Shown: piece by piece, positions 25,401 to 34,666 of the stretch
Numbering within the stretch: the stretch's first letter is position 1
Layout of the letters: every line of letters begins with the position of its first letter
Assembly (NCBI RefSeq): GCF_000424685.1
Contig: NZ_AUKJ01000016.1
Location: forward strand, 124,001 to 188,000
Origin: Methylococcus capsulatus str. Texas = ATCC 19069
Lineage (GTDB): Bacteria > Pseudomonadota > Gammaproteobacteria > Methylococcales > Methylococcaceae
Length of the DNA: 64,000 nucleotides
Reading direction: 5' to 3'
The notes under the pieces: model-generated
Told to the model about the DNA's origin: nothing
The model's database searches: none
What the model saw: the letters and a program-made list of their open reading frames with translations, nothing else
Program-made: the position numbers and the translations under genes

Positions 25401-26894
25401 TCAGAGCCGGTTCGGCAGGTTGTCGTTGACCACCGGCACGCGGCAGTTGTCCAGAGACAGGCCGGGCGCATGGCTGTAGGGCAGGATCGGATTGTTGGGA
25501 TCGAACTTGCCATCCGCCGACGGGGTGTTGCCCGCCGTGGTCACCGCGAGATAACCGCCCTGGCCGAAGGGATGCGCGTAGGCGGCGTTGTTCTTGGCGG
25601 TCAGGCTGGGGCTGCCGGCATCGGATGCGATCTTCTGGATGATCTTCAGCTTGTCGCCGGTCGGACCGTTGTAGGCGGGTTTGCGCCATTGATAGGTATT
25701 TTCCGCCCAATCCATGTAGTGGCCGCTTGCCGTGTTGGCGAGCGTGGGTGCAACGCCGTCGATGGCGATGAAACGGTAGTTGTATTTGAGGTTGGCATTG
25801 CGTTCGGTGCTCTGTACACCGATGGCCCAGGCCTTGACTCCGGCCGCATTGGCTTTGCTGTTGTTGGTGCCCTGATTGAAATCATCCAGGCAGGTGTCGA
25901 CATTCCCCGCGCCCGAGTTCAGGATCACGACCGGTCCTGCCAGCGGATTGGAGGTGGAAGCGGGACTCAGTGCGCTGTCGGTGCAGGGTGCATTGAGGAA
26001 ATTGGCATTGGTGGTGGCCTGGGTACCCGATCCGTTGACCCGGCGGCAGATATAGACCTTGTCGTCCGTGATCGATCCGTTGGCGTATTGGGTCAAGTCG
26101 CCTTTCGCCTGGCCGTTCTTGTCGACGACCTTGATTTCGCTCCATTTGCCGATGTTGCCGGTGAGCAGGCTGGCGATCTGATACTTTCTCAGGCTGGGCA
26201 TGCAGCGCTCGGTGTCCTGCCCTTCGCAGTCCGGGTCCAGGGTACCCATGTCGATCTGGGCGCGCTGCAAAGCGTCGCGCAGAGATTTGGTCACCGGCGT
26301 GTTGAAAACCAGGGCGCCGCCGGAGACCACGTCCAGGCGCTGGCTGACCTTCGCGGGATCCACCGGAGCCACGCCATCCGGCGTGTTCATGCTCCGGAAC
26401 ATCGCGGGATTGACGTCGGAGACGCCGGCGTCGGACACCTTTTGCGCGAGGTCGCCGGGCTGGGAGATCCGGCACAGCCAGTTACCGCTCGCCGCATCCT
26501 TCTGGCAGTTGCCGTTGTTGATCATCATGGCGTCGATCGCCTGTTCGTCGAGCACCGGGCCCACACCCTGCGCCGAACCGCCGGCGGAGCGCTTGTGGAA
26601 CAGCACCTTGGGATTGTTGACGGAAAGCCCCGTCACTTTGGACGAATCGATCTGGCAGAAGATAGCCGTGTGTGCGGAACCGGGGTTGGAGGGGTTCGAG
26701 TTGTCGAAATAGACATCGAGCGTTCCTCCCACGCAGAGTTCTTCGAACAATTGCCGGACATTGCCATCCTGGGCCGATGCGCCGGACATGAAGATTTCGA
26801 TGTCGGGCGATACGCCGGGTTCCAATGCCCAGCCCTGAGCGCAGAATCCCAGAGAGCTTGCCGCGACCGCTGCAGCGATTTTCTTGACTTGCAT
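25401..26894 (-). CDS. Secreted PstS/phosphate-binding-like protein
   Basis: This 497-residue protein has a signal peptide ending QGWALE (near residue 24) and the look of a periplasmic phosphate-binding-like (PBP type II) fold. It opens with IEIFMSGASAQDGNVRQLFEEL, contains TGNIGKWSEIKVVD (a PstS hallmark) and RVNGSGTQATTNANFL (a PstS-like ligand loop). It carries about eight cysteines, more than ordinary PstS, suggesting disulfides and extracellular stability. AGGAG precedes ATG 26894. No ABC permease or ATPase is near. It sits between a PKD-like secreted protein and the TPS pair, so a surface or scavenging function rather than classical ABC transport is inferred. Confidence 0.8.
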   Translation of the reverse strand: MQVKKIAAAVAASSLGFCAQGWALEPGVSPDIEIFMSGASAQDGNVRQLFEELCVGGTLDVYFDNSNPSNPGSAHTAIFCQIDSSKVTGLSVNNPKVLFHKRSAGGSAQGVGPVLDEQAIDAMMINNGNCQKDAASGNWLCRISQPGDLAQKVSDAGVSDVNPAMFRSMNTPDGVAPVDPAKVSQRLDVVSGGALVFNTPVTKSLRDALQRAQIDMGTLDPDCEGQDTERCMPSLRKYQIASLLTGNIGKWSEIKVVDKNGQAKGDLTQYANGSITDDKVYICRRVNGSGTQATTNANFLNAPCTDSALSPASTSNPLAGPVVILNSGAGNVDTCLDDFNQGTNNSKANAAGVKAWAIGVQSTERNANLKYNYRFIAIDGVAPTLANTASGHYMDWAENTYQWRKPAYNGPTGDKLKIIQKIASDAGSPSLTAKNNAAYAHPFGQGGYLAVTTAGNTPSADGKFDPNNPILPYSHAPGLSLDNCRVPVVNDNLPNRL

Positions 26895-26937
26895 GAGTTA
26901 ACTCCTGTCTGTTTGAGAGTGATTGGGTGATTACGCC

Positions 26938-26967
26938 GGGCGGCCCGCCGGTTCCGGCGGGCCGCCG
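26938..26967 (-). terminator. 13-bp GC hairpin after the PKD-like gene
   Basis: GGCGGCCCGCCGG (26939-26951) pairs with its complement at 26954-26966 around a 2-base spacer. It lies 20 bp past the stop of the 26987 gene and before the start of the next. No U-tract follows, so termination may be partial. Confidence 0.6.
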
Positions 26968-26986
26968 TTCCTGGACCTTGCCGGAG

Positions 26987-28276
26987 TCAGGGTTCTACCG
27001 TGACGTCGATCTGGTCGCAGACGAACGAGGACTTTTTGCTCGGTTTGACGCAAACCCGGAGCACACCCTGTTGTGTGACGTGCTTCTTGGTCGGTTTCCA
27101 CAGGGTCTGTCCTTTTTTGTTGGCGACGCTCTTCAGTTTCTTGAACTTGGAGCCGCCGTCGGTGGAGAACTCGAGGTTGACCAGCTTGCTGGCCGGCACT
27201 TCCGTGGTGGTCCAGGCGACTGTCTGAGCCTGCTTGACCTTCCAGGCCGCGGGCGCATCGATGTGGATGGAAGCGCCCGTGGAGCTGCCTTCCACCGTGA
27301 CGGTGGCTTGGGCGGTACCGGTGGCGGCGCCGTCGCTGACCGTCAACTGGAAGGTGTAGCTGCCGACCTCGGCGGGTGTGAAGCTGGCTTTCGCCTGATC
27401 AGCGTTGCTCAACGTCACCGTGGGGCCGGAGGTCTGCTTCCATGCGTAGGACAAGGGTTGGGGACCGTTGTCGGGATCGGTGCTGGCGCTGCCGTCCAGG
27501 GTGACGGTGGTATTGACCGCTACCGTCTGAGCGGGATTGGTGATGGCCGCCGTCGGGGCTTTGTTCCCCGATCCCGAGCACAGGGTCGAGGTGCCGGTGC
27601 CGCTGTAGCTCAGAGCGCCGGCGCTCGACAAGCTCCATGCCCCCAGCTTGGTGATGTGTTCTCCCTTGGAATCGCCGGTGGAGTTGTTGATGAAATAGAA
27701 CTCGAGTTCGGCGCCGGGGGTGCCTTCGGTGTTGCCGTTGACGGAGCTCCCCATGGTGGGACCCCAGGTGCCCTTGCCGTGATAGGCAAGGTCGTCGGGA
27801 CCGAACACGCCCGATTTGTTCTCCGCCGCCTGCCCGGGCTTGTTCTCGAACGGCTGGACGTTGAGGGCGGCGATGTAACCCTGGATCTTCTGGATCGCAT
27901 TGTCGATCAGGTTCCATTTGGCGCTGAAAATGTCCTTGCCCTGGCTCGATGTGGCCAGATAGCCCCATTGAGTGATGTTACTGGCATCCTTCAGCAAGGG
28001 ATTGACCGCCGCGATGTTGTAGACCAGGTTGGTTTTGCCGGCAAAGGCCGCAAAATTGGGATCCTGCGCCAGATTGGCGTCGAGGCAGCCCTGGCCGTTC
28101 ATGAACTGGACCATATCGACGCCGAGGTCCTTGTAATAGGACTTCTTTCCGTCCACATCCAGGATCGAGATGAACAACTCGCCCGGCGTTCCGAACTTCC
28201 CGTCGTTGATGGCCGCATGGGCCGGGTGCCCCGCGGCGACCAGCGTGCCCAGAAAAACTGCTCGCAATTTCTTCAT
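26987..28276 (-). CDS. Secreted protein with PKD/REJ-like domain
   Basis: This 429-residue protein starts at ATG 28276, chosen because MKKLRAVFLGTLVAAGHPAHA is a standard signal peptide; an upstream in-frame start at 28369 would add 31 residues with no signal character. The N-terminal 200 residues are unique to me (GELFISILDVDGKKSYYKD). An Ig-fold PKD/REJ-like domain follows (about 215-310: LDGSASTDPDNGPQPLSYAW). Then comes a domain starting SIHIDAPAAWKVKQAQTVAW that ends in a Cys-containing tail (VCVKPSKKSSFVCDQI). It is first in the leftward series with the PstS-like and TPS genes. PKD domains usually mediate binding between surface proteins or to polysaccharide. Exact role unknown. Confidence 0.8.
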   Translation of the reverse strand: MKKLRAVFLGTLVAAGHPAHAAINDGKFGTPGELFISILDVDGKKSYYKDLGVDMVQFMNGQGCLDANLAQDPNFAAFAGKTNLVYNIAAVNPLLKDASNITQWGYLATSSQGKDIFSAKWNLIDNAIQKIQGYIAALNVQPFENKPGQAAENKSGVFGPDDLAYHGKGTWGPTMGSSVNGNTEGTPGAELEFYFINNSTGDSKGEHITKLGAWSLSSAGALSYSGTGTSTLCSGSGNKAPTAAITNPAQTVAVNTTVTLDGSASTDPDNGPQPLSYAWKQTSGPTVTLSNADQAKASFTPAEVGSYTFQLTVSDGAATGTAQATVTVEGSSTGASIHIDAPAAWKVKQAQTVAWTTTEVPASKLVNLEFSTDGGSKFKKLKSVANKKGQTLWKPTKKHVTQQGVLRVCVKPSKKSSFVCDQIDVTVEP

Positions 28277-28784
28277 GGTTTTCGCACTCTCCGTAAATGG
28301 GAAAAACTCTCGTTCGCCACGCGAACCCGGCGTTGCCGAGCCGGCCGGATTCAGACATGGGCGATGCATTGATGCTCCGATGGCCGGTCTCCCCCCACCC
28401 CAAAAAATCCCATCGGGACACCGATGGCGCGGCCGCCGAATGTCCCTTGAGAAGATGAGTGCGCAAAAGTAGCCGGCTTTTGTTACGGCGATATGACTTG
28501 AAAATGACAGTTGGATTGCGATTGCGTGACGGGGCGCGAGCCCCGAGCCGCGGAGCCGGACACGGGGTTTGCGGGCTACCGGAGAGGGGAGGAAAGAAGA
28601 GCGGAGGGCGATCCGGTAATCGAACCCGACGGGCGGGCGGTCGCCCCTTCAGGACGAAAGCCCCGTCAGGTGGATGCCGGCAGGCGATCCGCCGGGACCT
28701 GACGAGAGGGCGATCCTCGATTCATCGATCGAGCCTTCTCGCGATGCTCTTCCTTTGGGGCAAAGGGAATGACTTTCTCGCGGC
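28277..28784. other. 508-bp gap with small hairpins
   Basis: No supported gene is present. The left part must carry the promoter of the leftward PKD-like gene. Hairpins near the cfa end include CTCGAT/ATCGAG at 28716-28733 and a two-part stem CAGGT..CCGGC/GCCGG..ACCTG at 28667-28701, which could terminate cfa. Frames across the gap have unnatural Arg/Gly/Pro composition. Confidence 0.45.
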
Positions 28785-29942
28785 TCAGCGCGGCGCGTCG
28801 TAGCGCCGGGTCAACCCCTTGGGGGAGAGCACGATCTGCCACAGCTGTATATAGCGGGCCCGGAACGCGCCGGCAAAGCTCAGCAGGTAGAAGCGCCACA
28901 TCCGGTAGAAGCGGTCGCCATAGCGGGGCCGCAGTGAAGGCCAGTGCCGTTCGAACCGGTCGTACCAGGTCAGCAGCGTCCGGTCATAGTCCGGACCGAA
29001 GTTCTGCCAGTCCTCCATCACCAGTCGGTTTTCCGTGGCCGTGCCGATCTGGGCGATGGAAGGGAGCATGGAGTTGGGGAAGATGTAGCGGTCCACCCAG
29101 GGATTGCCGTGATTGTCCGAGGTGTTGATGCCGATGGTGTGCAGCAGGAACAGACCGTCGTCGGGCAGCCGGTCGGCCACGAGCTTCATGTAGGTTCCAT
29201 AGTTCTTGCAGCCGACATGCTCGAACATGCCGAGCGAGTAGGCGCGATCGAAGTGACCCTCGATGTCCCGGTAATCCTTCAGCTCGATCGTGACCGGCAG
29301 ACCCTGACAGATTTCCCGGGCGTAGCGGGCCTGCTCCGCGGAAACGGTGACGCCGTAGACCTCGACACCGTACTTCTCCGCGGCGAACCGTGCCGCTCCG
29401 CCCCAGCCGCAGCCGATGTCCAGCACCCGCATGCCGGGCTCCAGCCCGATCTTGCGGAACACCAGGTCCAGCTTGGCCTCCTGGGCCTCGTCGAGCGTCG
29501 TGGCGTCCTTCCAGTAGCCGCAACTGTAGATCATGCGCCGGTCCAGCATGCAGCCGTAGAGATCGTTGCCGATGTCGTAATGGCGCTGGCCCACGTGGAA
29601 CGCCCGTGCCGCATGCTGAAGGTTGAACAGTCTGGCCTGCAGGGCGGCGACGGCATCCCGCCAGGAACGGAAGCGGTCGGCCAGACCGGCGCGGATGATC
29701 CGGCAGATGAACTCGTCGATTCGGTCGCAGTCCCACCAGCCATCCACGTAGGACTCGCCGAGCCCCAGCGAGGCGTCGGCGAACATGCGCCGGAAGAAGG
29801 CCGGGTCGTGGACCCGGATGTCCCAGGGCCGGTCCCCATTGATCCTGATGCCGGCCTGTTCCAGAAGCGGTTCGAGCCGCTCGCGGCAAAAATCGTGACG
29901 GCTTCCCCGCCAGGGCGATGATTCCAAGGTATTGATCGGCAT
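28785..29942 (-). CDS. cfa: Cyclopropane-fatty-acyl-phospholipid synthase
   Basis: This 385-residue enzyme methylates cis double bonds of membrane phospholipid acyl chains using S-adenosylmethionine, acting at the inner membrane. The SAM motif VLDIGCGWGGAARFAAEKY is near residue 170, followed by GVTVSAEQ and the family-typical FDRAYSLGMFEHVGCKNY. ATG 29942 was chosen because GGAGG lies 9 bases upstream on the coding strand and MPINTLES fits the family length. An in-frame ATG at 30053 would add 37 unlikely residues overlapping a pseudogene. Cfa usually protects membranes in stationary phase or stress. Confidence 0.95.
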   Translation of the reverse strand: MPINTLESSPWRGSRHDFCRERLEPLLEQAGIRINGDRPWDIRVHDPAFFRRMFADASLGLGESYVDGWWDCDRIDEFICRIIRAGLADRFRSWRDAVAALQARLFNLQHAARAFHVGQRHYDIGNDLYGCMLDRRMIYSCGYWKDATTLDEAQEAKLDLVFRKIGLEPGMRVLDIGCGWGGAARFAAEKYGVEVYGVTVSAEQARYAREICQGLPVTIELKDYRDIEGHFDRAYSLGMFEHVGCKNYGTYMKLVADRLPDDGLFLLHTIGINTSDNHGNPWVDRYIFPNSMLPSIAQIGTATENRLVMEDWQNFGPDYDRTLLTWYDRFERHWPSLRPRYGDRFYRMWRFYLLSFAGAFRARYIQLWQIVLSPKGLTRRYDAPR

Positions 29943-29979
29943 GGTCCGTCCTCCACCTTCATCATTCGGGCCCCGATAT

Positions 29980-30418
29980 TCAACAACGGGAGGAGGACAG
30001 GAGCAATACGGGGAAATCCCGGGCCGACCGCGGAACCCGAACCCACCTTTCATGCAGGCTCTCGCTGGCGTGCTGGATCGGCGGACTGAGGAAATATCCG
30101 ATCACCCGGCGCGTGCCGGTCTTGATTTCCACGGATGCCGACCTGCCCGGAGACAGGTTGACGGTTTTCCCGTCCACCCGCATGGTGGAGCGCTCCGGCT
30201 TGACGCGGCGCGAATGGATAAGCCCGCGCTTCTCAGATCTCCGCCTCCTGGCCGGCCCTGACGAAGCCGATATCCTTGTTTTCGACGAAGACCCCGGCCT
30301 CCAGCGGGTTGTCGTCGGGTACCACCATCATCAGGGGCCGGGCCGGGGTCACCACGCCGCCGACGGTATGCACGGCCTCGAGGACAGATGACGGAACCCG
30401 ATCGACGTTGCCGCCCAA
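29980..30418 (-). pseudogene. Decayed HlyD-type secretion adaptor, C-terminal fragment
   Basis: Two adjacent frames encode pieces of the C-terminus of a type I secretion periplasmic adaptor (HlyD family). The first, ending at a TGA at 30233-30235, reads AVHTVGGVVTPARPLMMVVP and VENKDIGFVRAGQEAEI. After a frame change and an apparent loss of some 25-30 residues, the second reads TMRVDGKTVNLSPG, then VEIKTGTRRVIGYFLSP and ESLHERW. In intact proteins the end is usually ..LRER-stop; here the frame reads on, as if TGA had become TGG. Homology begins near 30390; nothing of the N-terminal two thirds is seen. No ABC ATPase partner is present. This is a relic of a former secretion locus. Confidence 0.8.
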
Positions 30419-30612
30419 AAAATCGGGCCTCGCTCAGGCCTATGTCGGGCGTCTTCGAGGTGAGTTGAAGCCGTCGGTGCGGTTATGGCTGGCGACGCTG
30501 GCGAATCCGCGTCCGGATCTCCGGATCTTTGCAGTCCGAAAAGAACCGCCGAGCGCGTTGCGGGCTTACACTACCCCAGGGAGATGCGACAACGAGCGGG
30601 GCTGGAGGTTCG

Positions 30613-31464
30613 ATGAACAGTGTCTGCAGTCGTGGGCGGCATGTATTTTGGGCTGTGCTGGTGCATGCCGCTCTGTTCGCGGGCTGCGCCCGAAACCCCG
30701 CACTTCGGCAGGCCGATGTTCCAGCCGAATTCCGCTCGGCCTCGGTCGTGGGTTATCTGCCGTTTCAAACCCTTCCGAACAGTCGCGCGCTGGTTCCGCC
30801 GCCTCCCGCGGAAGGATCGCAAGCGCTTGCACTCGACATGGATTACAGCCGCAGGAGCCTGGCGCTGCGCGATTCCCCGGCGTGGACGCTGGCGATTTCC
30901 GACGCTTATCTGATGTTTCCGCATGCGGCGGGCACTTTTTCCTGCGCGCTGGACGCGCCGATCACGGAAGCGGATACGCCGCACCTCTATGTGCTGCTGC
31001 GGCGATCATTGATCGACGCCGGGCTTTCGACCTATGCCGCCAGGAATTACTACCGGCGGCCGAGGCCGTTCATGTCGAACCAGGAGCCGATCTGTACGCC
31101 GGCGGAGCAGGCCAGGCTGGAGGAGAACGGCTCCTATCCTTCGGCGCACGGGGCGATCGGCATGACCTGGGCGCTCATCCTCGCCGGGCTTTCACCGGAG
31201 CGTGCCGCCGAAATCCTTGCCCGCGGGCGGGCGTTCGGACTGAGCCGCGTCGTTTGCAATACGCACTGGTACAGCGACGTGATTCAGGGACGAAACGTGG
31301 CTTCGGCGACGGTGGCCAAGCTGCGCGCCAGCCCGGCGTTTCTCGCTGACTTCAGGGCCGCCAAGGCCGAACTCGCTGCGGTGCGCCGCAAGGACCCGAA
31401 ACCCCAGCGCGCCTGCGGGAGCGAAGCCGCAGCCATGGAGCTGCAGCGGTCGTTGGCGCAGTGA
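30613..31464 (+). CDS. Class A (PhoN-like) acid phosphatase, PAP2 superfamily lipoprotein
   Basis: This 283-residue periplasmic phosphomonoesterase starts at ATG 30613, preceded by GGAGG. The N-terminus is a lipoprotein-like signal (ALFAGCA). The three PAP2 catalytic motifs are visible: ARNYYRRPRPF (phosphate binding), the PSGHT equivalent SYPSAHGAIG, and SRVVCNTHWYSDVIQGR with the catalytic His and Asp. Class A enzymes are non-specific acid phosphatases that release phosphate from organic esters. A start at 30529 would add a charged, non-signal stretch. The next gene, a beta-lactamase, starts about 210 bp downstream in the same direction. Confidence 0.9.
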   Translation: MNSVCSRGRHVFWAVLVHAALFAGCARNPALRQADVPAEFRSASVVGYLPFQTLPNSRALVPPPPAEGSQALALDMDYSRRSLALRDSPAWTLAISDAYLMFPHAAGTFSCALDAPITEADTPHLYVLLRRSLIDAGLSTYAARNYYRRPRPFMSNQEPICTPAEQARLEENGSYPSAHGAIGMTWALILAGLSPERAAEILARGRAFGLSRVVCNTHWYSDVIQGRNVASATVAKLRASPAFLADFRAAKAELAAVRRKDPKPQRACGSEAAAMELQRSLAQ

Positions 31465-31673
31465 AGGTCGTGCCGGCGCCGGGCGTGTTTCCGGAGGCGG
31501 ATTTCTTCTGCGTTCACTGTGGAGTCACCCATAATTCCCGGGCGGCTGGAGGACATCGGAAAATGGCTGGAGGGGCTGGTGGCAAGGTCGAGGGATTCTC
31601 AGTGAGCAGGGCGAATGATATGAATATGCCGACTTCCTTGTCGGCTGCAAACGTTCCGCACCCCTGTCGGGGT

Positions 31674-32468
31674 ATGTCGACTCGAATAATGCAAGGGGTA
31701 TTTGCAGCAGTGGTTTTGTTTGCATGCGCAGCGCATGCAGCCGGCTGGAAAGACAGCCGGGAAGTCGGCGATATTTTCAGGCATGCCGGCGTGCATGGCA
31801 CTTTCGTACTTTATGACGTCTCCGCCCAGACGTTTACCGGTCATGAGAGAAAACGCGCAGAAACCAGATTCGTTCCTGCGTCGACGTTCAAGATTCCAAA
31901 TACTTTGATTGGACTTGCCACCGGCGCGGTCAAGAGTGTCGATGAAGTCTTGCCCTATGGCGGCGCTCCTCAGCCTTTCAAAAGCTGGGAGAAGGACATG
32001 GGGCTGCGCGAGGCGATCGTGATTTCGAACGTTCCGATCTATCAGGAACTGGCCCGGCGTATCGGTCTCGAGCGCATGAAGGACTACGTATCTCGCCTGG
32101 ATTACGGCAACAGGGAAATTGGCTCTGCGGTGGATACGTTCTGGCTGGCCGGGCCGCTCAAGATCAGCGCGGTCGAGCAAACCCGGTTTCTCGCCAAATT
32201 GGCGCTGGGGGAATTGCCGTTTCCGAAAGATATTCAGGGAGCCGTTCGAGAAATCATCCGATTGGAACAAGGCACGAATTGGAAACTCTATGGCAAAACG
32301 GGCTTGGGAAATGTTGCCGGAGTCAGGGTGGGCTGGTGGGTCGGCTGGGTGCAACGGGACGATCGCGTCTATGCGTTTGCGCTGAACATGGATGTCCGGA
32401 GCGAGTCCGACGTGGGCAAACGGGTGGAGTTGGGTAAAGCCAGCCTGAAAGCATTGGGGTTGCCTTGA
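31674..32468 (+). CDS. Class D (OXA-type) beta-lactamase
   Basis: This 264-residue periplasmic serine hydrolase has a signal peptide ending CAAHA. All class D signatures are present: active-site STFK with Ser70 and Lys73 in this numbering, SNV in place of the more usual SAV, YGN in DYGNREIG, WWVGW, and KTG in YGKTGLG. Class D enzymes hydrolyse penicillins and some cephalosporins or carbapenems; the spectrum cannot be read from sequence. The start is uncertain: ATG 31674 gives the cleanest signal peptide, ATG 31620 or 31689 are alternatives, and none has a strong ribosome site. GC content and codon use match the surroundings, so it looks resident rather than recently acquired. Confidence 0.93.
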   Translation: MSTRIMQGVFAAVVLFACAAHAAGWKDSREVGDIFRHAGVHGTFVLYDVSAQTFTGHERKRAETRFVPASTFKIPNTLIGLATGAVKSVDEVLPYGGAPQPFKSWEKDMGLREAIVISNVPIYQELARRIGLERMKDYVSRLDYGNREIGSAVDTFWLAGPLKISAVEQTRFLAKLALGELPFPKDIQGAVREIIRLEQGTNWKLYGKTGLGNVAGVRVGWWVGWVQRDDRVYAFALNMDVRSESDVGKRVELGKASLKALGLP

Positions 32469-32474
32469 CCGGCA

Positions 32475-32508
32475 CCGCCGCGGGCTGCCAAGCGTGGGCC
32501 CGCGGCGG
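32475..32508. terminator. 11-bp bidirectional hairpin between beta-lactamase and fhs
   Basis: CCGCCGCGGGC (32475-32485) and GCCCGCGGCGG (32498-32508) form a perfect stem with a 12-base loop between two convergent genes whose stops are 51 bp apart. There is no U-tract. Confidence 0.6.
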
Positions 32509-32519
32509 CCGCACGCCGA

Positions 32520-34193
32520 TCAGAACAAGCCGCTGATCCGGCCGTCGTCGTCGACGTCGATGTGCTCGGCCGCCGGGACTTTGGGCAGGCCGGGCATGGT
32601 CATCATGTCGCCGGCGATGGCGACCACGAAGCCGGCGCCGTTGGCCAGGCGGACTTCGCGGATGGCGACGGTATGGCCGCTGGGCGCGCCCTTGGCGTTG
32701 GGGTCGGTGGAGAAGGACATCTGGGTCTTGGCCATGCACACCGGGTAATGCCCGTAGTCGGCATTCCACGCTTCGAGCTGGGCCTTGACCTTGGCGTCGG
32801 CGCTGATGCCGGCGGCGCCATAGATTTTCGTGGCGATGGTCTCGATCTTGTTCCACAGCGTCGCTTCGTCGCCGTAGACGAAAGTATGCCGGCCCGGCTG
32901 GTGGTCGACGATGTCGGCGACCGTCCGGGCCAGCGCTTCCGCGCCCTTGCCGCCCTCAGCCCAGTGGCGGGCGAGGACCGCCTTCACGCCCAACGCCTCG
33001 CACTTCTTCATCAGCCACGCGATTTCGGCTTCGGTGTCGAAACTGAAATGGTTGATCGACACCACGCAGGGCAGGCCATAGTGCTCGCGGATGTTGTGGA
33101 CGTGCCTTTCCAGGTTGGCGAAACCGGCTTCCAGCGCGGCGAGGTTTTCCTGATTCAGGTCTTCCTTTTTCACGCCGCCGTGGAATTTCAGGGCGCGTAC
33201 CGTGGCGACCAGCACCACCGCGGCGGGGTTCAGCCCGGCCATGCGGCATTTGATGTCGATGAACTTCTCGGCGCCCAGGTCGGCGCCGAAGCCGGCTTCG
33301 GTCACCACGTAATCGGCCAGCTTCAGCGCAGTCTGGGTGGCGGTCACGGTGTTGCAGCCGTGGGCGATGTTGGCGAACGGCCCGCCGTGGATGATGGCGA
33401 GGTTGTTCTCCAGGGTCTGCACCAGATTCGGCTTGATGGCGTCCTTCAGCAGGGCGGCCATGGCGCCGTGGGCCTTGAGGTCGCGGGCGTAGACCGGGGT
33501 CTTGCCGTCGCTCTTGTAGCCGACGATGATGCGGCCCAGCCGCTCCTTCAGGTCCGCCATGCTGGTGGCCAGGCAGAGGATGGCCATCACTTCCGATGCC
33601 ACCACGATGTCGAAGCCGTCTTCGCGCAGATAACCGTTGGCGGTGCCGCCCATGCCCACCACGATCTTGCGCAGGGCGCGGTCGTTCATGTCGACCACGC
33701 GCTTCCACTGGATGCGGCGCGGGTCGATGTCGAGCGCATTGCCGTGGTTGATGTGGTTGTCGATCAGGGCCGAGAGCAGGTTGTGGGCGACGCCGACGGC
33801 GTGGAAGTCGCCGGTGAAATGCAGGTTGATGTCCTCCATCGGCACCACCTGCGCATGGCCGCCACCCGCGGCTCCGCCTTTGACGCCGAAGCAGGGGCCG
33901 AGCGAGGGTTCGCGCAGGCACATCACGGTCTTCTTGCCGATCCGGTTCAGCGCGTCGCCCAGGCCGACCGTGGTCGTGGTCTTGCCTTCGCCGGCCGGGG
34001 TCGGGCTGATGGCGGTGACCAGGATGAGCTTGCCGTCGGGCCGGTCCTTGAGGCCGTCGATGTAGTCGAGCGCGACCTTGGCTTTGTAATGCCCGTAAGG
34101 GTCGAGGCTGGCGGCAGGAATTCCTAGTTTCTCGCGGGCCAGATCAATGATGGGCAGCATCTTGGCGCGCTGCGCGATTTCGATATCGGACAT
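32520..34193 (-). CDS. fhs: Formate-tetrahydrofolate ligase
   Basis: This 557-residue cytoplasmic enzyme makes 10-formyltetrahydrofolate from formate, ATP and tetrahydrofolate. Length is normal for the family. The ATP-binding motif [10 protein letters not shown] lies near residue 67, and family motifs [20 protein letters not shown] and [20 protein letters not shown] are intact. In a C1-using organism it links formate to folate-bound C1 for serine and purine synthesis. It is alone in its transcription unit and convergent with the beta-lactamase gene. The start is ATG 34193. Confidence 0.97.
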   Translation of the reverse strand: MSDIEIAQRAKMLPIIDLAREKLGIPAASLDPYGHYKAKVALDYIDGLKDRPDGKLILVTAISPTPAGEGKTTTTVGLGDALNRIGKKTVMCLREPSLGPCFGVKGGAAGGGHAQVVPMEDINLHFTGDFHAVGVAHNLLSALIDNHINHGNALDIDPRRIQWKRVVDMNDRALRKIVVGMGGTANGYLREDGFDIVVASEVMAILCLATSMADLKERLGRIIVGYKSDGKTPVYARDLKAHGAMAALLKDAIKPNLVQTLENNLAIIHGGPFANIAHGCNTVTATQTALKLADYVVTEAGFGADLGAEKFIDIKCRMAGLNPAAVVLVATVRALKFHGGVKKEDLNQENLAALEAGFANLERHVHNIREHYGLPCVVSINHFSFDTEAEIAWLMKKCEALGVKAVLARHWAEGGKGAEALARTVADIVDHQPGRHTFVYGDEATLWNKIETIATKIYGAAGISADAKVKAQLEAWNADYGHYPVCMAKTQMSFSTDPNAKGAPSGHTVAIREVRLANGAGFVVAIAGDMMTMPGLPKVPAAEHIDVDDDGRISGLF

Positions 34194-34261
34194 CAGGGTT
34201 CCTCGTGTTCGTGTTCGGGTCAGGCCGCCGGTCGGGGCCTGAATCGGGGCGCCATATTATC

Positions 34262-34444
34262 AAGTAGCTGGGGGGGTGGCAGCCAAGCGCGGGTCGCAAG
34301 GCGGCCAGAGTCGGCTGGTGCGGTCCGAGGTCGCTCAGCGCCACCAGGCGCCGAGCCGGCGTCCCGAATGAGTCTCCGCAACGGCTTGCACACGGCCTCC
34401 TCATCATCGACGATCGCAATGAGGACAGGGTTGGCTTGCTTCAT
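34262..34444 (-). pseudogene. Remnant of a response-regulator receiver domain
   Basis: On the - strand, ATG 34444 begins MKQANPVL followed by IAIVDDEEAVCKPLRRLI. This is the first strand and helix of a FixJ/NarL-type receiver domain with its acidic pair. About 30 residues in, similarity ends and the frame becomes Pro/Arg-rich. No phosphoacceptor Asp or output domain follows before the fhs gene. It is probably a truncated relic; the part beyond 34355 is unrecognisable. Confidence 0.55.
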
Positions 34445-34560
34445 GGTGCGGGAGGTTTGCGACAACTCCACCGAGGCGACATCGGACCTTGGTCTGACGG
34501 TCCATTCCTTCGGTGAGCCCGGTGCGACGGCCGTCCGCCTGCGAATTCGCTCGAACCGGC

Positions 34561-34582
34561 TTTTTTATGCCTCCTTTACGCA
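34561..34582 (+). promoter_or_regulatory. Putative KdpE operator upstream of the kdp operon
   Basis: The sequence TTTTTTATGCCTCCTTTACGC matches the pattern TTTTTAT-R-C-N5-TTAC-R-C, which I recall from the E. coli kdpFABC KdpE site. It lies about 85 bp before the first small gene of the operon. A -10 element downstream is not certain. Confidence 0.5.
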
Positions 34583-34666
34583 CTCTTCCGTCATCTTTAG
34601 GAGATCTTTATCCCGAAATCGCTAAGCTTTCTCGTCCGAAATTCAAACTGCAGGGGATTTGGAGCT

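Noticed and set aside
28459-28803. Possible 114-residue gene between the PKD-like gene and cfa
   Set aside because: Arg/Gly-rich low-information sequence overlapping the cfa 3' end, with no recognisable family.
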